Below are positions 1 to 10,760 of a stretch of 64,000 nt of DNA, piece by piece. How positions within the stretch are numbered: position 1 is the stretch's first letter; each line of letters begins with the position of its first letter. The translations under genes and the position numbers were made by a program. This stretch comes from Hermatobates lingyangjiaoensis (lineage: Eukaryota; Arthropoda; Insecta; Hemiptera; Hermatobatidae): contig JAPFBL010000008.1 of assembly GCA_026182355.1 (NCBI GenBank), positions 2,109,501 through 2,173,500 on the forward strand, given 5' to 3'. Under the pieces are notes generated by a model. The model had not been told where the DNA came from, did not search any database, and worked only from the letters and a program-made list of their open reading frames with translations.

Positions 1-1424
1 ATTCCATGACAGGAATTCAATAAGATTTGCAGAATTCAATAGAGTAACATTTATATCCCAAGACAACCTTTGCTTACTTTACTCTTAATAAAATACCAGA
101 CTACAAGATAAGTTAAGGTGGGTTAGAAGTAGGTTTTATTATTTCTTATTATAACAATAATTTTTATCTTACCAGCAATATAATGGATTCATATTTCAAG
201 ATATAAATTTCCAATAATTCCATAACATCATTTAAAGTAAAATCCACTATAAACAAACTTAAAATCAAATTAAATAATTACTAATAGTGATTGCTTTTAA
301 TTGATGACATTGTAATATTCCTCTAAAATGACAACGAAAATTGCTGGCTGTATTGAGAACACAGCTTCTCAGCTAATTCATTAAATTAATAAATTAACAG
401 ATGACATTGCTTTGTTCTTAATTACACTTTTAATAGCTATTACTTGACCAATTTAATGATGAGCTGTTTAATTTGGTCATCATTTAATTTAAGCTAATGC
501 TTATGTTATCTATTTCATTGCTGAATCATATATAATTGCATTACTTATTCAAAATTAATATACTTTATCAGCTTTTTATCAATTTTTTAAAAAAAATCAT
601 ATGTTGTATTTCAGAAAGTTTTCATATATTTGATGAAATATTTGTATGAAATTTAAAAAAAAGTTAAGTTATGTTATTTTCTTAATACTTATACATTATT
701 TATAGTCTTATAAATATACTGAGATTTATTCGATATGCTGTAAAACCCATAGCTGACATGACTTGCCATATTGAACAGAAATTGATGATTAATCTTTGGT
801 GGATGACGCTGTGTACGGGTATAGTAGCCCTTCACGGGATACCCAAGGCTAGCAGGTCCTCTGGCCCTTTCTTATCTCATGTACTAGTTGTGTTTTTATT
901 AAAGAACTCGCAAAGCTTTTAGCCATTTTATTTGCGATTAACTTTTAAATGTACAGTTTTAATGCAAAACTCTAGCATACCTAACTGTAATAAAGGCTAT
1001 ACCAAGAAACTATAATAGTTTGTAAAATGTTTGACTTTTGTTTTGCTTACAATAAATATACTATGTTGAAATTTGCACACGTACAGCGGCTCATGAATAC
1101 TAATAGTTGTTGAATGTGCTACCCTCAACATCGGTGTGCTACATTACTTTATATATCTATGCATAGTCACGCTTATCTTTGAGTCAAGCTATTATTCATG
1201 GGTACATTTGTATTTCAACAACCACAAATAAAAATTAAAACTTATCGTAAAGTCACATAAATCTTTAACATTAATAAATTACAAGGAATATAGAACAGAG
1301 TAATTCTCTAACAACAAAGTAGCATATCTGGCCATAATTCGTTGTCAAGGGAACTAGAAGATAAAATGAATACGAACATGGATTCAGGTGAACAATATTT
1401 TGAAAAGTCCACAGTACTACTCAC
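1..1424. other. No recognised gene
   Basis: AT-rich DNA with no reading frame I can support. A slightly GC-richer patch near 800-870 has no recognisable feature. Confidence 0.5.
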
Positions 1425-1745
1425 CTAAATCACGTTTGTTCCTTTAATATTTTCTTCCATTTTCCTCCTAAAATCGGTTATATAATATTCATTACAATAA
1501 CTATTTTGTTCTGTTGTTCGCTGATTGTAATTTGAAAGTACGTTTTTCATCCACTGAAACGCCAGTTTCATAATAGTGCTTTCATTTTGCATGTCAATGT
1601 CAGCTGTGATAATGGGCATTCCCCCTCCGATACCATCAAATCTAATAACCCTCAGTAGTACCTTGACATTAATAGCTACCATCTTCTCCAGGTAAAGATG
1701 ATGAACCTTAGATCTCTTTATATAAACCATTATCAATCTATACAA
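1425..1745 (-). CDS. Unrecognised reading frame, possible exon
   Basis: This minus-strand frame of about 106 codons has a more protein-like composition than its neighbours, for example the stretch FDGIGGGMPIITADIDMQ. Its 3' end runs into TTTAG followed by GTGAGT, a good splice-donor match, although the TAG is in frame. A pyrimidine-rich run ending in TATAG lies just upstream of the first codons and could be an acceptor. I do not recognise the protein family. It could be one exon of a host gene or a chance open frame in AT-rich DNA. A Helitron copy begins only a few bases beyond its 5' end. Confidence 0.2.
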   Translation of the reverse strand: MYRLIMVYIKRSKVHHLYLEKMVAINVKVLLRVIRFDGIGGGMPIITADIDMQNESTIMKLAFQWMKNVLSNYNQRTTEQNSYCNEYYITDFRRKMEENIKGTNVI

Positions 1746-1752
1746 TTAGAAG

Positions 1753-2071
1753 AATGATTTTGTCTGAACATTGCTTATAACTGACCCATTTTAAGTTATC
1801 TTTAAGTTTTATTCATTACAGAAACCTTATCTACACTTAGAAAAATTCTTTCTCTTCGACCGCAAAATTTTGTTACAAGTAAACTCACAGCATGAGCTTA
1901 TTAAGAAGGTGCTTCCCAGAGTTCAGGATCAGTCATATATTCAAAATAACTGGGACTGTGAGCATTAATAATGCTCATTAATAAATACAATATTTCGAAT
2001 AATATTGTATACTACCAGGTATCAAATTAGAATTCTGTAAAATACCCGTCAAAGACGAACACATTTGCTAG
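1753..2071 (+). mobile_element. Short Helitron copy
   Basis: The first bases, ATGATTTTGTCTG then ACATTGCTTA, match the start of the longer Helitron at 42629. The copy shares further blocks with it, including ACAAGTAAACTCA and a CTTCCCAGAGTT segment. It ends in a small hairpin (CCGTC, AAA, GACG at 2046-2057) followed about ten bases later by CTAG at 2068-2071, the classical Helitron 3' terminus. It has no helicase coding and is a non-autonomous derivative. The 5' boundary is set by comparison between copies and may be off by a few bases. Confidence 0.65.
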
Positions 2072-3837
2072 TTTTTTATATATATTGAAATATGAGATTA
2101 GCACCTACAGAGCTCAGCCTCCAATGAGTAATCCAATGTTTTCTGCTGATATGTGCAAAGACCTTTTCACTGCCATTTACACGAATTCTCAACAACGCAG
2201 TTTTAAGGTCAGTTTTCATTTGCAAATTATTAAGCTTTCATAATTTTGCATAATAATAGTCAATAATAACAGAAGAATAAGCAAGGGAATAAGTATTATA
2301 AATCATAAATAATGAGCAAATAACTATTAATAAAGAAATTACTAAATATCGAGAGTTAAAAAGACTAATAGGAGATTTTATAATAAATAGTCTACAATAA
2401 TAATTGTATTTCGGTGAAACTCTTAAACTATTATTAATATTGTTTTTAATATCTTCTACCAACACAATAATCGGATTTTAACCTACTCTGAATGAAATAA
2501 CGGTTTGTTTGATGATGGATTTTTAAATCTTTTACTGTATTAGTAAGGCAGCTTTGAGAATGCTACAAATCGTACTCACTTTAATGTATTCCTTCTATTG
2601 CATTCATCCACATTATAGGATATTATAGAAGCATGATGTTTCTGGGATTACCTAATAACATTCATACTTTTTATCTTAATTTGTTTGAATAACTTAAATC
2701 CTGGTTAGTTATATTTCTTGTAGTTTCCCTGATAATTAAGTTTTCAAAGAAATGTGAAGCATATTTGAGAATCGCTTTTCTGAGTTGTTTTAAAAAGAAT
2801 ATACTTCTGTTAGAATTATTGTTTGAATTTTCATCAAGCAGGATGGGAAATTGGTTATTGTTTGACTAACACTGGGGCTAGTAAACAAATGATATTGGAG
2901 CATACGATTGAACAGATTTCGTCAAACAAGGAATTCCAATCACCGTTTCATGATTATAACATGAATTTTAACTCACCTGTAGGTCACTGGGTTGTAACCA
3001 TTTCTAACATATATCTGCTGCTTAATATCTGCCACCATCCCTGAAGGAAAATTCAAAGTTTTCCAATAACAATTCCACATATACACAATTTGAACACAAC
3101 AAAATGAAATCAGAAAAAAATTAACTAAATAAAAAAATTACATATTAGTGTAATTTAAAGAGTGTAAGAGATTTTAAATTTTACAGTAAAAAATAACAGT
3201 TCATATTTTAGACATATTTATTGAAAATCATATGAAAGATATTTCCAACTGTACTTTTTTCTATTCTGTTAGGCAAAATACATATTCCTGTTATAATTAA
3301 ATGCCAGTAAGAATATCTTATAAATACATAACAAAGTTTCACAGTGAATAAGTAAATTCAAAAACAATATCCAAACCATAGCAAAAAATGTAGTATGGTC
3401 ATTAATATCATTCAACCAATACAGTGGTCTTCGCCAGAATCCCATAAATGGATCATAGATTCCTTACTAAACACCATGGTGATCTTGAGAACTTCTTTAA
3501 TATCAGTATTTTTGGTGCCAGAATAACTCCTAGATTCATTCTCAAACGTTAGTTCATTTTTTCATTATTATTTACTTATGTGATTTAGTATTCTGTATTC
3601 AGTTTTGTTTTTACCTACTGCATTTACTTTTGGTTTTCTTTTTACTTACCGTTTATTTGAATTGTGCAGTGACTTATACTCTGACTGCTACAAAGGGACT
3701 CTTTAGTGTGGCTTGGCTCCTCAAGCGAGTCCTCTCTTCTGTTGACCACGATTAGTCGAAATATCAAAGTGAGTTTTTGTCATGTTTCCTAAGTGTTATC
3801 TTTTTTAGTTCGCTTTATATATACATATATTAGAAGA
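2072..3837. other. No supported gene
   Basis: AT-rich sequence. A plus-strand frame at 2823-3044 has a possible acceptor (CATCAAGCAG) before it and a possible donor (CCTGTAGGT) inside it, so a small exon around 2843-2980 cannot be excluded. I do not recognise the peptide and treat it as unsupported. Confidence 0.4.
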
Positions 3838-3910
3838 TTTCACATAAACACTAGTAAAATAATAATCAATGATCAAATCAAAATATTAAATGACGAAAAA
3901 AGACTAAGAC

Positions 3911-3941
3911 CTTTCAACCGTAACAAGCGGTCTTCTTCAGA
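3911..3941 (-). ncRNA. Hammerhead ribozyme core, family A (left arm)
   Basis: Read on the minus strand, CTGAAGA (3934-3940) is followed by stem II ACCG/CGGT and then GAAA (3912-3915). Stem III is AGGTCT instead of the family's self-complementary AGATCT. The GACT strand of stem I has been lost at the palindrome junction, so self-cleavage is doubtful although the core is complete. Confidence 0.55.
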
Positions 3942-3959
3942 CGGGTTGGGTTTTTGACG

Positions 3960-3990
3960 CTGACGAAGACCGCTTGTTATTGTTGAAAGA
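3960..3990 (+). ncRNA. Decayed hammerhead, family A (right arm)
   Basis: CTGACGA (3960-3966) and GAAA (3985-3988) are present. The 3' strand of stem II has changed from CGGT to TTGT, so it pairs poorly with ACCG. It is the mirror partner of the minus-strand motif at 3911. Confidence 0.5.
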
Positions 3991-4063
3991 TTTTAATCTT
4001 GTTTTCCTATTCCATATTGTGGTTTGATCATTGATTGTTTTTTCATGTGTTTATGGGTTTATG

Positions 4064-4066
<3 letters not shown>

Positions 4067-4110
<44 letters not shown>
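4067..4110. repeat. (TA)n tract shared by two palindromes
   Basis: About 22 TA units lie directly between the family A palindrome and the family C palindrome. They serve as the outer border of both. Confidence 0.9.
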
Positions 4111-4113
<3 letters not shown>

Positions 4114-4282
4114 TATAAGTGGGCAGCAAATCTTCTTGAAGACAAATGGAATTAAAGTATGCAGCAGCTTCTGCATTGACGACCTTTTTGCTGATGGCCT
4201 CGATTTTTCTCACTATCATTCGGTGATACTGAGGCAACTTCCATATATGCTGGGCCAGAGACATTGAGAAAACCAATATCAA
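4111..4282 (-). pseudogene. PLE ORF N-terminal fragment (left arm)
   Basis: The minus-strand peptide contains WKLPQYHRMIVRKIEAISKK, then NAEAAAYF, then CLQEDLLPTYTNI, where the reading runs into the (TA)n tract as an Ile-Tyr repeat. The spacing F, then CL, then LLP-YTNI recurs in two other fragments here (34590-34716 and 53635-53742), so it is a conserved element peptide rather than chance. I take it as the lysine-rich N-terminal part of the PLE polyprotein, upstream of reverse transcriptase. Only about 55 residues survive. Confidence 0.6.
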
Positions 4283-4316
4283 ACAACTTTAGTGAAACAC
4301 AAAAACACTGGGTGGA

Positions 4317-4353
4317 AACAAGCTTTCGACCACACATTGGTCATCTTCAGGTT
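4317..4353 (-). ncRNA. Hammerhead ribozyme, family C (left arm)
   Basis: On the minus strand the order is AAC, CTGAAGA (4344-4350), stem II GACC with loop AATGTGT and GGTC, GAA, self-complementary stem III AGCT (4321-4324), U at position 17, and GTT. AAC pairs with GTT as stem I. All invariant core bases are present. The very short stem III suggests that cleavage needs two ribozymes paired through AGCU. Confidence 0.85.
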
Positions 4354-4764
4354 ACACTACTATTTAATTAATGAATGTTAATATAATTAACTGAAAAGTA
4401 ATCTTTAAAATTAAACATAACAATTTTAACAGATATAAAACAAACGATACAGCGGGTGAGAGGAAAACAAAGAGCAGGTTCCAGCAGGGTTGCAACAACA
4501 TACAGGTTTGCCCCTCAATATTTTATATATCAAGTAGCACTACTTTCGATAATAGCTTTAAATTTGTTAGAGAGTTAGAGCCCAGTAGGGTTGACAGCAA
4601 TTGAGGGGCAAACCTGTATGTTGTTGCAACCCTGCTGGAACCTGCTCTTTGTTTTCCTCTCACCCGCTGTATCGTTTGTTTTATATCTGTTAAAATTGTT
4701 ATGTTAATTTTAAAGATTACTTTTCAGTTAATTATATTAACATTCATTAATTAAATAGTAGTGT

Positions 4765-4801
4765 AACCTGAAGATGACCAATGTGTGGTCGAAAGCTTGT
4801 T
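4765..4801 (+). ncRNA. Hammerhead ribozyme, family C (right arm)
   Basis: This is the mirror copy of the motif at 4317: AAC stem I, CTGAAGA (4768-4774), GACC/GGTC stem II, GAA, AGCT stem III (4794-4797), U17 at 4798 and GTT. Nothing in the core is mutated. It lies about 70 bases upstream of the PLE ORF fragment on the same strand. Confidence 0.85.
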
Positions 4802-4835
4802 TCCACCCAGTGTTTTTGTGTTTCACTAAAGTTGT

Positions 4836-4954
4836 TTGATATTGGTTTTCTCAATGTCTCTGGCCCAGCATATATGGAAGTTGCCTCAGTATCACCGAAT
4901 GATAGTGAGAAAAATCGAGGCCATCAGCAAAAAGGTCGTCAATGCAGAAGCTGC

Positions 4955-4957
<3 letters not shown>
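4836..4957 (+). pseudogene. PLE ORF N-terminal fragment (right arm)
   Basis: It encodes the same peptide as the left arm, through IEAISKKVVNAEAA, and then breaks off in the (TA)n tract. It lies downstream of the plus-strand hammerhead in the arrangement expected for a PLE 5' pseudo-LTR and ORF start. Too short to be functional. Confidence 0.55.
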
Positions 4958-5024
<67 letters not shown>

Positions 5025-5060
5025 TGAGTATATGTGTGTGCGTGTGTCTGTGCGCGTGTA
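4956..5060. repeat. (TA)n followed by (TG)n
   Basis: A TA run of about 13 units (4956-4982) changes into about 19 TG units (4983-5021) and then degenerate TG-rich sequence. Its open frames (Ile-Tyr, Cys-Val and His-Thr repeats) are artefacts. Confidence 0.9.
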
Positions 5061-6211
5061 CAAAAACGACTGTTTGTGTATTGAAAACTTGAATAAATGC
5101 CGAGATTATTTTAATAGAAAACGAAGAAAATATTTTCTTCACGACAATATATCCAATTATAGTGGTGAAATAAATAAAGGAAGATATAAAATATGAATAA
5201 TAGCTGTTCGAAATTGAATTAATTTTGGGGGATTATTCAAAGGGACGTTTATTTAGGAAGCCCGTATATTGTGGCTATAAAACGTTCAGAAAAGAATGTA
5301 GATGGGCTGATTATTAATTTTCAGGTGGCTGGTTGCAAGGAATGGCCATAAATAAGAAGTAATACTCACTTTATAGGATCCGCCGAAAAGGAGTCTGAGA
5401 GGCCTTTTATGTTGGTGCAAGATTTCATTAAAAATTCCCCAATAGATCACTGAGATGTAAGATATTGAAGAAGTAAGTGGTTGCCGGTATCGGGAGTGGG
5501 GCGGGGGTGCTTCCTTGCCTAATTAGTCAAGCCTTCTTAGCCAAGAATTTCAATATTTGGTTGAACTGGTCACCTTCCTAAGGTGCTGCCTTCAGGAGTA
5601 CTCTTCTCTTCCAATATTTTACAACATTATTGAAATAACTATTCAACGTTATTGAAATAATTACTATCGATTTTTTTTACTATTATATACATATTTCATA
5701 CATATAAAACAAAATATTGTATTTTAATTAAAAACTTCAATTTTAATTCAAACTCTGGAAAGTTACGAGTATGTATATCTGTTAACAAAACTCATTGTTA
5801 TGGAATCGAATTCAATATGCTCAATACTCCAAGACAGGGAATGCGCAATATATGATAGTATTTAAAAAAAAAACAAACATATATTTAAATCTATATCTTG
5901 AAAAATAGAAGGTTTAAAAATTAACTGATATTATAATAGCGAGGATAAAATCGTTGATGAAGAGTACAACAGTAGTTCATACAACAGCACCAGTACGAAT
6001 TCAATATTTGTATAGGTATACTCAGTTTTTATTGCTCACAGTTGTTTCACCGTTGCCTCTAATTGACTAACAATTTGTACTGGTTGGATGGTAATTGTAA
6101 GAACAAACTTGCCAGGGGCACATAAGTACAAGGGTTTTTGGTGAATCGGGGAAAGTGAAAAGAAACTTGAAACTCACCGTATCACTATTTAGAAACTAAA
6201 CTTAGTACTAC
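5061..6211. other. No gene seen
   Basis: AT-rich sequence with a small GC-richer patch near 5480-5600 that I cannot assign. No repeat or coding signal is supported. Confidence 0.5.
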
Positions 6212-6247
6212 AATGAGCTTTCAATCTCCCTAGGTCATCTTCAGATT
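6212..6247 (-). ncRNA. Hammerhead ribozyme, family C-like, slightly decayed
   Basis: On the minus strand AAT (stem I) precedes CTGAAGA (6238-6244). Stem II is GACCT...AGATT with one mismatch and one G-U pair. GAA, AGCT stem III (6216-6219), C at position 17 and ATT follow. C17 is the preferred cleavage base. It stands alone, without a mirror copy or an obvious (TA)n border. Confidence 0.6.
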
Positions 6248-6289
6248 ATGGATAAAATTAACTAAATATACTAATAGATAGATACACAG

Positions 6290-6925
6290 AGAGAGAGAGA
6301 AACGTCTACATTAAAATGCTCAATTTTTATTACATAGAAATCTTATTACACGTAAGTAAACATGTTTCAGTTGACCACATTATTCCAGCAATGTATTAAG
6401 TTTGAACCAAGGTCAAAAACTTTTTAAGTACTTTTAACCATCAAATATTACTTATATCTGTTTCAATATCGGTATTTTTATCTATACCACAAAATAAATT
6501 AATATTTCAGTCTGATGACTACAAGAGCAGTTGTATATTAACAGATTAAGTGAACACTTTCTTAAGTTAAGCTTTCTAAATATTAGATTTATACAAATAT
6601 AATTTGCTACTTTTGAGATCCAAAATGTGTTAAAACCTTGAAGGCTTTCATACCATCTCTACACTATCCAATATTAAATGTCGGTTGTGTAGCTCGTTAA
6701 AACATTTTGGAGTTTTGATTTCATTTCGTCTTCAGTTGGTGTGGTAATACAGACGTGTGGTAATACAGTGTGGAAATACAGATGGTGTGGTAATACTGAC
6801 GGCTATTCTGAGAATCTGTTCGGTAAAAGGTTACCTTTGCAAGAAGTTTATCAAATAACAAAAATCAATTTTGAAGCTACTCTTTGAAGTGCCTTCAAGT
6901 TTTGTTTTCGTCTTAAGGAATAGCT
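6290..6925. other. No gene; short GA run and local repeats
   Basis: A short GA run lies near 6287-6300. A small degenerate tandem of TGTGGTAATACAG units lies at about 6737-6800. Otherwise featureless. Confidence 0.5.
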
Positions 6926-6927
6926 GG

Positions 6928-7165
6928 AGGGCTAGGTTAGCTCAGTAGTTAACGTACTCGCCTCTGGGCTGGTTGTTCGGGGTTCGATCCCCACCTGGCC
7001 CTGGATTTATTCACGCGGGAGGTGAATAAATCACCGTCGGTCCCAAGCTCGTACAATGTCAGGTACTCGATTAAGATTCTTACTCGAAATGAATTTGAGT
7101 TAAGCAAAATTTAGGACTCCCAATGTAGAATCAAAGATCACAGTAAACGGCTGACGTTATCACCT
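6928..7165 (+). mobile_element. tRNA-derived SINE copy
   Basis: The head resembles a tRNA gene. An A-box-like TTAGCTCAGTAG lies at 6937-6948 and a perfect B box GGTTCGATCCC at 6981-6991, together an internal RNA polymerase III promoter. The body shares with the other copies the phrases GATTTATTC, GGTCCCAAGC, TGTCAGGTACTCG and CAAAATTTAGGACTCCCA. This copy has an internal deletion compared with 22351-22669 and lacks the CCTAACC tail. Confidence 0.8.
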
Positions 7166-8790
7166 GCTAGGGGATCGGATAAAAAAATAAAAAAAAAGGA
7201 ACAGCTGTAGTAAAGAACTATTGATACCTTCCCCTGGAAACTGATTTGTAATGAGTCACATTTGAAATCTATGGATAGTTTACAAACTCCAGATTTACTT
7301 TGCAATAAATTTACGAAAAGTTTGCTTTATTTGGATTCCAAAATGTGGCTATTTTAGGTTGAGCAGTCTTACATTTTTAGAACAGAAACGCGTTCATCCA
7401 ATAATTTCAGATGATAGAAACAGTTGTTTTCTTTACGCTGTTTTCCTTGTTTTGATGATATAGCTAGATAGGATGGAGAGTTTGAATTTCTGATGTTCAA
7501 ACATTCAGTTAAATATTTTAAAGTTTCGTAAAATTACCCACTCTCTCTAAGTAAATAACTGGAATAAAAGGAAAATATTGTTAAATATGTAAAGGCATTG
7601 GAAACGGGAAAGCTAAATGGAGCATTAAGGAGTTTAATATGACTCTGTTGGCAATGTCCAGGAGGGCAGCTTTTATGGTTTCCAATAAAGCGTGGAAGAG
7701 AGTCTCTTGGAGAGGCAAATCTAATCCAACTGAGGGGCAAACTTGTCTCACTCTGCTATACGCAAATATCTCCTTTCTCTGACTTTATTGCCTTCGTCTA
7801 GTATTACCAATGACCCCTGGCGACCCGCCATTCTAGTCGACTAAAGCCAGCCAGATACAATCTTACTCACTAAACACCTACAACAAAAGTACCATTTTGT
7901 TCTCGGTAATTTAATTTTAAATAAAAATGTAACTTCTTGTTTGGGTTATAGGTGTAATAGAAACAAAGTTATTCTATATTCACTTCTAAAATAAATCATA
8001 TTAAATCTTTAAGTATGAAATATTTAAAACGAATAAAATTCTGGACTGTTTGAGTAAATGATTGAAATTCTGAAATGTACTCTTAACCAAATATGGCTTA
8101 CTTCTTGCAATATTTTGTACACATAAATATTTCTAAAACATTAGAATGACAAAGATAAGGTCTCAGAACACATACTTGACAATAAACTCATTTTAGACAC
8201 AGTTATTAATTAGATAAATTATAATGAATTATATAATTCAAGACAAAAAATTGAGTGATCACTGACGAATTATCACTAATTACTGAAATTAATTAATCAA
8301 AGAGCAAATGACTGTAACAATAATAAAAACTTTAGGTGGCCTAATTAAATTTACTATAAGCAAACATTATGTTTACTTCTTGCGTAAATAATATATACTG
8401 TTACATTTAGACATAATATAAATGTCTAAATCGGAGATGTTTATTAGACTTAGTTTCCTGGAAGTAGTACAGATTGTGATTGATCCAGTTATCACTATAC
8501 GCGTGATAGATTAGAATAGTGAAACAATAAATATTTGTCAACATCATAATAGCCATTCCTCCAACTTCATAATACCAAAAGATAATATGATTCATACACA
8601 CAAAAAATTCAAATATGATATTTATATTGCTCAAGGTAACATATGGATTTAGAGGAGCATTTTCTTATACGAACTCATAATAGCATGGAAAACATCAGAT
8701 TACATGTTGATTTGCGCTGATTTATAACATGAAAGAATTTTATTCTTTTTACATCTAATATTAAATCATTTCAATTTCTGTATTCGTCCT
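7166..8790. other. No supported gene
   Basis: AT-rich sequence. A minus-strand frame of about 75 codons at 8407-8634 is rich in aromatic and hydrophobic residues but has no splice or family evidence. Confidence 0.45.
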
Positions 8791-8804
8791 CTAAACATCA
8801 ATTT

Positions 8805-9893
8805 GCCTCTAACTGCCTCTCGAGGTGGATGTACCTAGTACTGGCGTCCCCGTCGCAGAGGTGGTAATTGTGTAGGCTGCACAGCGCAAGCAAACAGTAC
8901 AGGGCAGGCTGCTCCAAGTGCGGTCAAGTACCCCAGACGGCTTGCCAGAAAGGTTTTCTTAAAGTGTTTCGGCACAACCTGGACCTGTTGGGCGGTACGG
9001 GATGGTTGCCTCTCGCTTGGCGAGTTTAAAAGATCTTCCAACAGAGTGTCAAAATGGTAGTCTTGTGCAGCACCACTTGTGGTGGGTCTTCTAAATTGTC
9101 ACTCATCCGCTCGCCTCTTGCCCTACGTGGGGCCATCAGTCTTACTCATAAGGCTGTATGGCTTAATATCCACATGGTTTTTGAACCGGGGCTACATTTG
9201 TGCCACTACCTGGGGCCATACAGCCGCAGGTTTACTGGGGGCTATAAGGGCCGCTGACCCTACTTGCAGCTGAGCAGGTTCAGTAGGACTTCGGTCCGGA
9301 GTTTGATCCGAAACTCTTAAAATAAGTCGGTACTACGGGCGGCGGGGGAGAGTTTCTCTCTAGCCCACCCTTGAGGTCGGACTCGTAATGGCTGTGGTTC
9401 TCACCCAGGTTGGGTAGACCCTTGTGGTCGATGCGTGAGGAGCAGTCTCTTCTCGCAGGAGCAGTCTCTTCTCGGTTGGATGGCTGCTTAGCATCTAGGG
9501 GAGCTAGAGCCCCAACCTCTACCAGTAGGAACACGATCTCAGCTAACTGGGCTGGAATATTGGTAGTTGCTTTATCTTTTGATGGACTCAAGGTGGGAAT
9601 GAATGCTAACCCCCTTCGAGCATTATATATCTAGCAACAGAGCGAGACAAGATCTCCTCTACATTTATTATCTTACTGGCCGGAGGCGCTATTCAACGAG
9701 AGGTTCTAATCTCTCTATTTACTGACGTTCCTTATACCAAGACTCCCCACAGTGGGGCCCGGATGGCCAAATATCATTGCAACCCCTGCTCTCGGGGTAA
9801 CGGGAATTTTTTCCCTCTTCGGAGGAGGACGATCGAATCCTCACGGATCCTGTGGTAGTCCTTAAACTCTAGACCTAGTAGGAGGTCAGCCAG
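8805..9893. mobile_element. Unidentified GC-rich insertion with 14-bp target duplication
   Basis: This 1089-bp block is visibly much richer in G and C than everything around it. It is bracketed by a perfect 14-bp direct repeat, CTAAACATCAATTT, at 8791-8804 and 9894-9907. That length of duplication fits target-primed retrotransposition, for example a truncated LINE or a retrocopied transcript. No poly(A) tail, RT motif or long frame is visible on either strand. Inside is a short tandem duplication of a GGAGCAGTCTCTTCTCG unit near 9438-9475. I do not recognise the element. Confidence 0.6.
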
Positions 9894-9907
9894 CTAAACA
9901 TCAATTT

Positions 9908-10446
9908 CATTGCAGTCAATTTACTTAGATAATTTCCAAGTCAATGGGAACAATCTAAATAAACGTAAAAAAATCCGTCAAGTATAGTACGTGATACATT
10001 AGTTGAGTGTGAATATTCAGTTTTTATACATTTATTTGCTTTTTATGGTAGTTGGCATTTCAGGAATTTTTTATAAGCTGCTAATGATTTGTCCAATTTC
10101 TGTCAGAATTTCATTATTCTTTAATGATCCTTTTAGAGTCAAGAAAACTTTTTTCTGAAAATATAAAATTAACTCCCTGCCATTAAGGTTAATTTAATTT
10201 AAAAAAAAAATATGAACTCATTCTCCACATAATTTTCTATTCTAGATATAATTCCATTTTAGTCCATCAAACTGTCTGTTAGCATCTTTCTCGCAAGCTG
10301 TCAGATTGAATCATAAGTCAAAATTTTTTATATTTTATTTTTAAAAAAATTCCAATTGTTTTAAAACGTGAAGATTTTATAATTATTACTTTTGTTATTT
10401 CAATGATAATGTGAAATTATGAAGCTAATGTTTCAATGATGCTAAA
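9908..10446. other. No gene seen
   Basis: Homopolymer-rich AT sequence without recognisable features. Confidence 0.5.
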
Positions 10447-10705
10447 AATTATCGGGACTCGTTCAGTTCTTCAGGTTCAAATTAAACTCTCAATGCCAAC
10501 GTTTCAGTTTTTGTTTAAAACCTTTTTCATTGGTAGAAGTATAAATTTTGAAACGGAATAAAAATTTATTCCCTATGAAAAAAGTTTTAAACAAAAACCG
10601 AAACTTTGTCATTGAGAGTTTAATTTGAACCTGAAAAACTGAACGAGTTCTGATAAACTTTAGTTTTTTTTTTTTTCTATTCCACGGTCGATACTTTTAT
10701 CAATA
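10447..10705. mobile_element. PLE palindrome, family B
   Basis: The arms, about 10450-10558 and 10560-10664, are inverted copies containing AACTCTCAATG, the hammerhead-derived region, and the GAACGAGTTC segment. The right arm continues as CCACGGTCGATAC to a (TA)n tract. Hammerhead relics lie at 10499-10533 (minus) and 10572-10608 (plus): a GTTTTAAACA-AAAAC type stem II and GAAAC are kept. The first box reads CCAATGA or CCTATGA instead of CTGATGA, so neither is expected to cleave. Confidence 0.65.
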
Positions 10706-10725
10706 TTTATATATATATATATATA
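10706..10725. repeat. Short (TA)n tract
   Basis: About ten TA units at the outer end of the family B palindrome. Confidence 0.8.
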
Positions 10726-10760
10726 CCATGATAAACGAAAAACGGTCCGGCAGGACAAAT

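Larger units (their letters stand above)
3838..4066. mobile_element. PLE palindrome, family A
   Basis: This is an inverted repeat made of two copies of the 3' end of the PLE family seen complete at 14575-17392. The outer parts read TTTCACATAAACAC and its complement, then TCAATGATCAAA, then the hammerhead region in each arm. The spacer between the arms is about 20 bases. The right end runs directly into a (TA)n tract. All coding sequence is missing, so this is a short insertion consisting only of the terminal region. Confidence 0.75.
4111..4957. mobile_element. PLE palindrome, family C
   Basis: Two arms, about 4159-4519 and 4600-4957, are nearly perfect reverse complements with a spacer of about 80 bases. 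Reading outwards, each arm contains a non-coding segment, a hammerhead ribozyme, and then the start of a PLE open reading frame that stops at a (TA)n tract. In PLEs the ribozyme lies in the pseudo-LTR that precedes the ORF, so this is the 5' pseudo-LTR plus the N-terminal coding region, inserted as an inverted pair. The left arm continues about 45 bases further into the ORF than the right arm. Confidence 0.8.

Noticed and set aside
4043..5142. Several open frames rich in Ile-Tyr, Cys-Val or His-Thr repeats
   Set aside because: They are translations of (TA)n and (TG)n. Only the parts outside the microsatellites carry PLE-like peptide.
6928..7000. A true tRNA gene
   Set aside because: The A and B boxes are present but the sequence does not form a tRNA cloverleaf, and the same head precedes the SINE body in other copies.
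7534..7740. Minus-strand frame in a slightly GC-richer patch
   Set aside because: No family resemblance or conserved motif; probably chance.
8407..8634. Hydrophobic minus-strand frame that might be a membrane-protein exon
   Set aside because: A 75-codon frame is not rare in AT-rich DNA, and no splice donor follows it.
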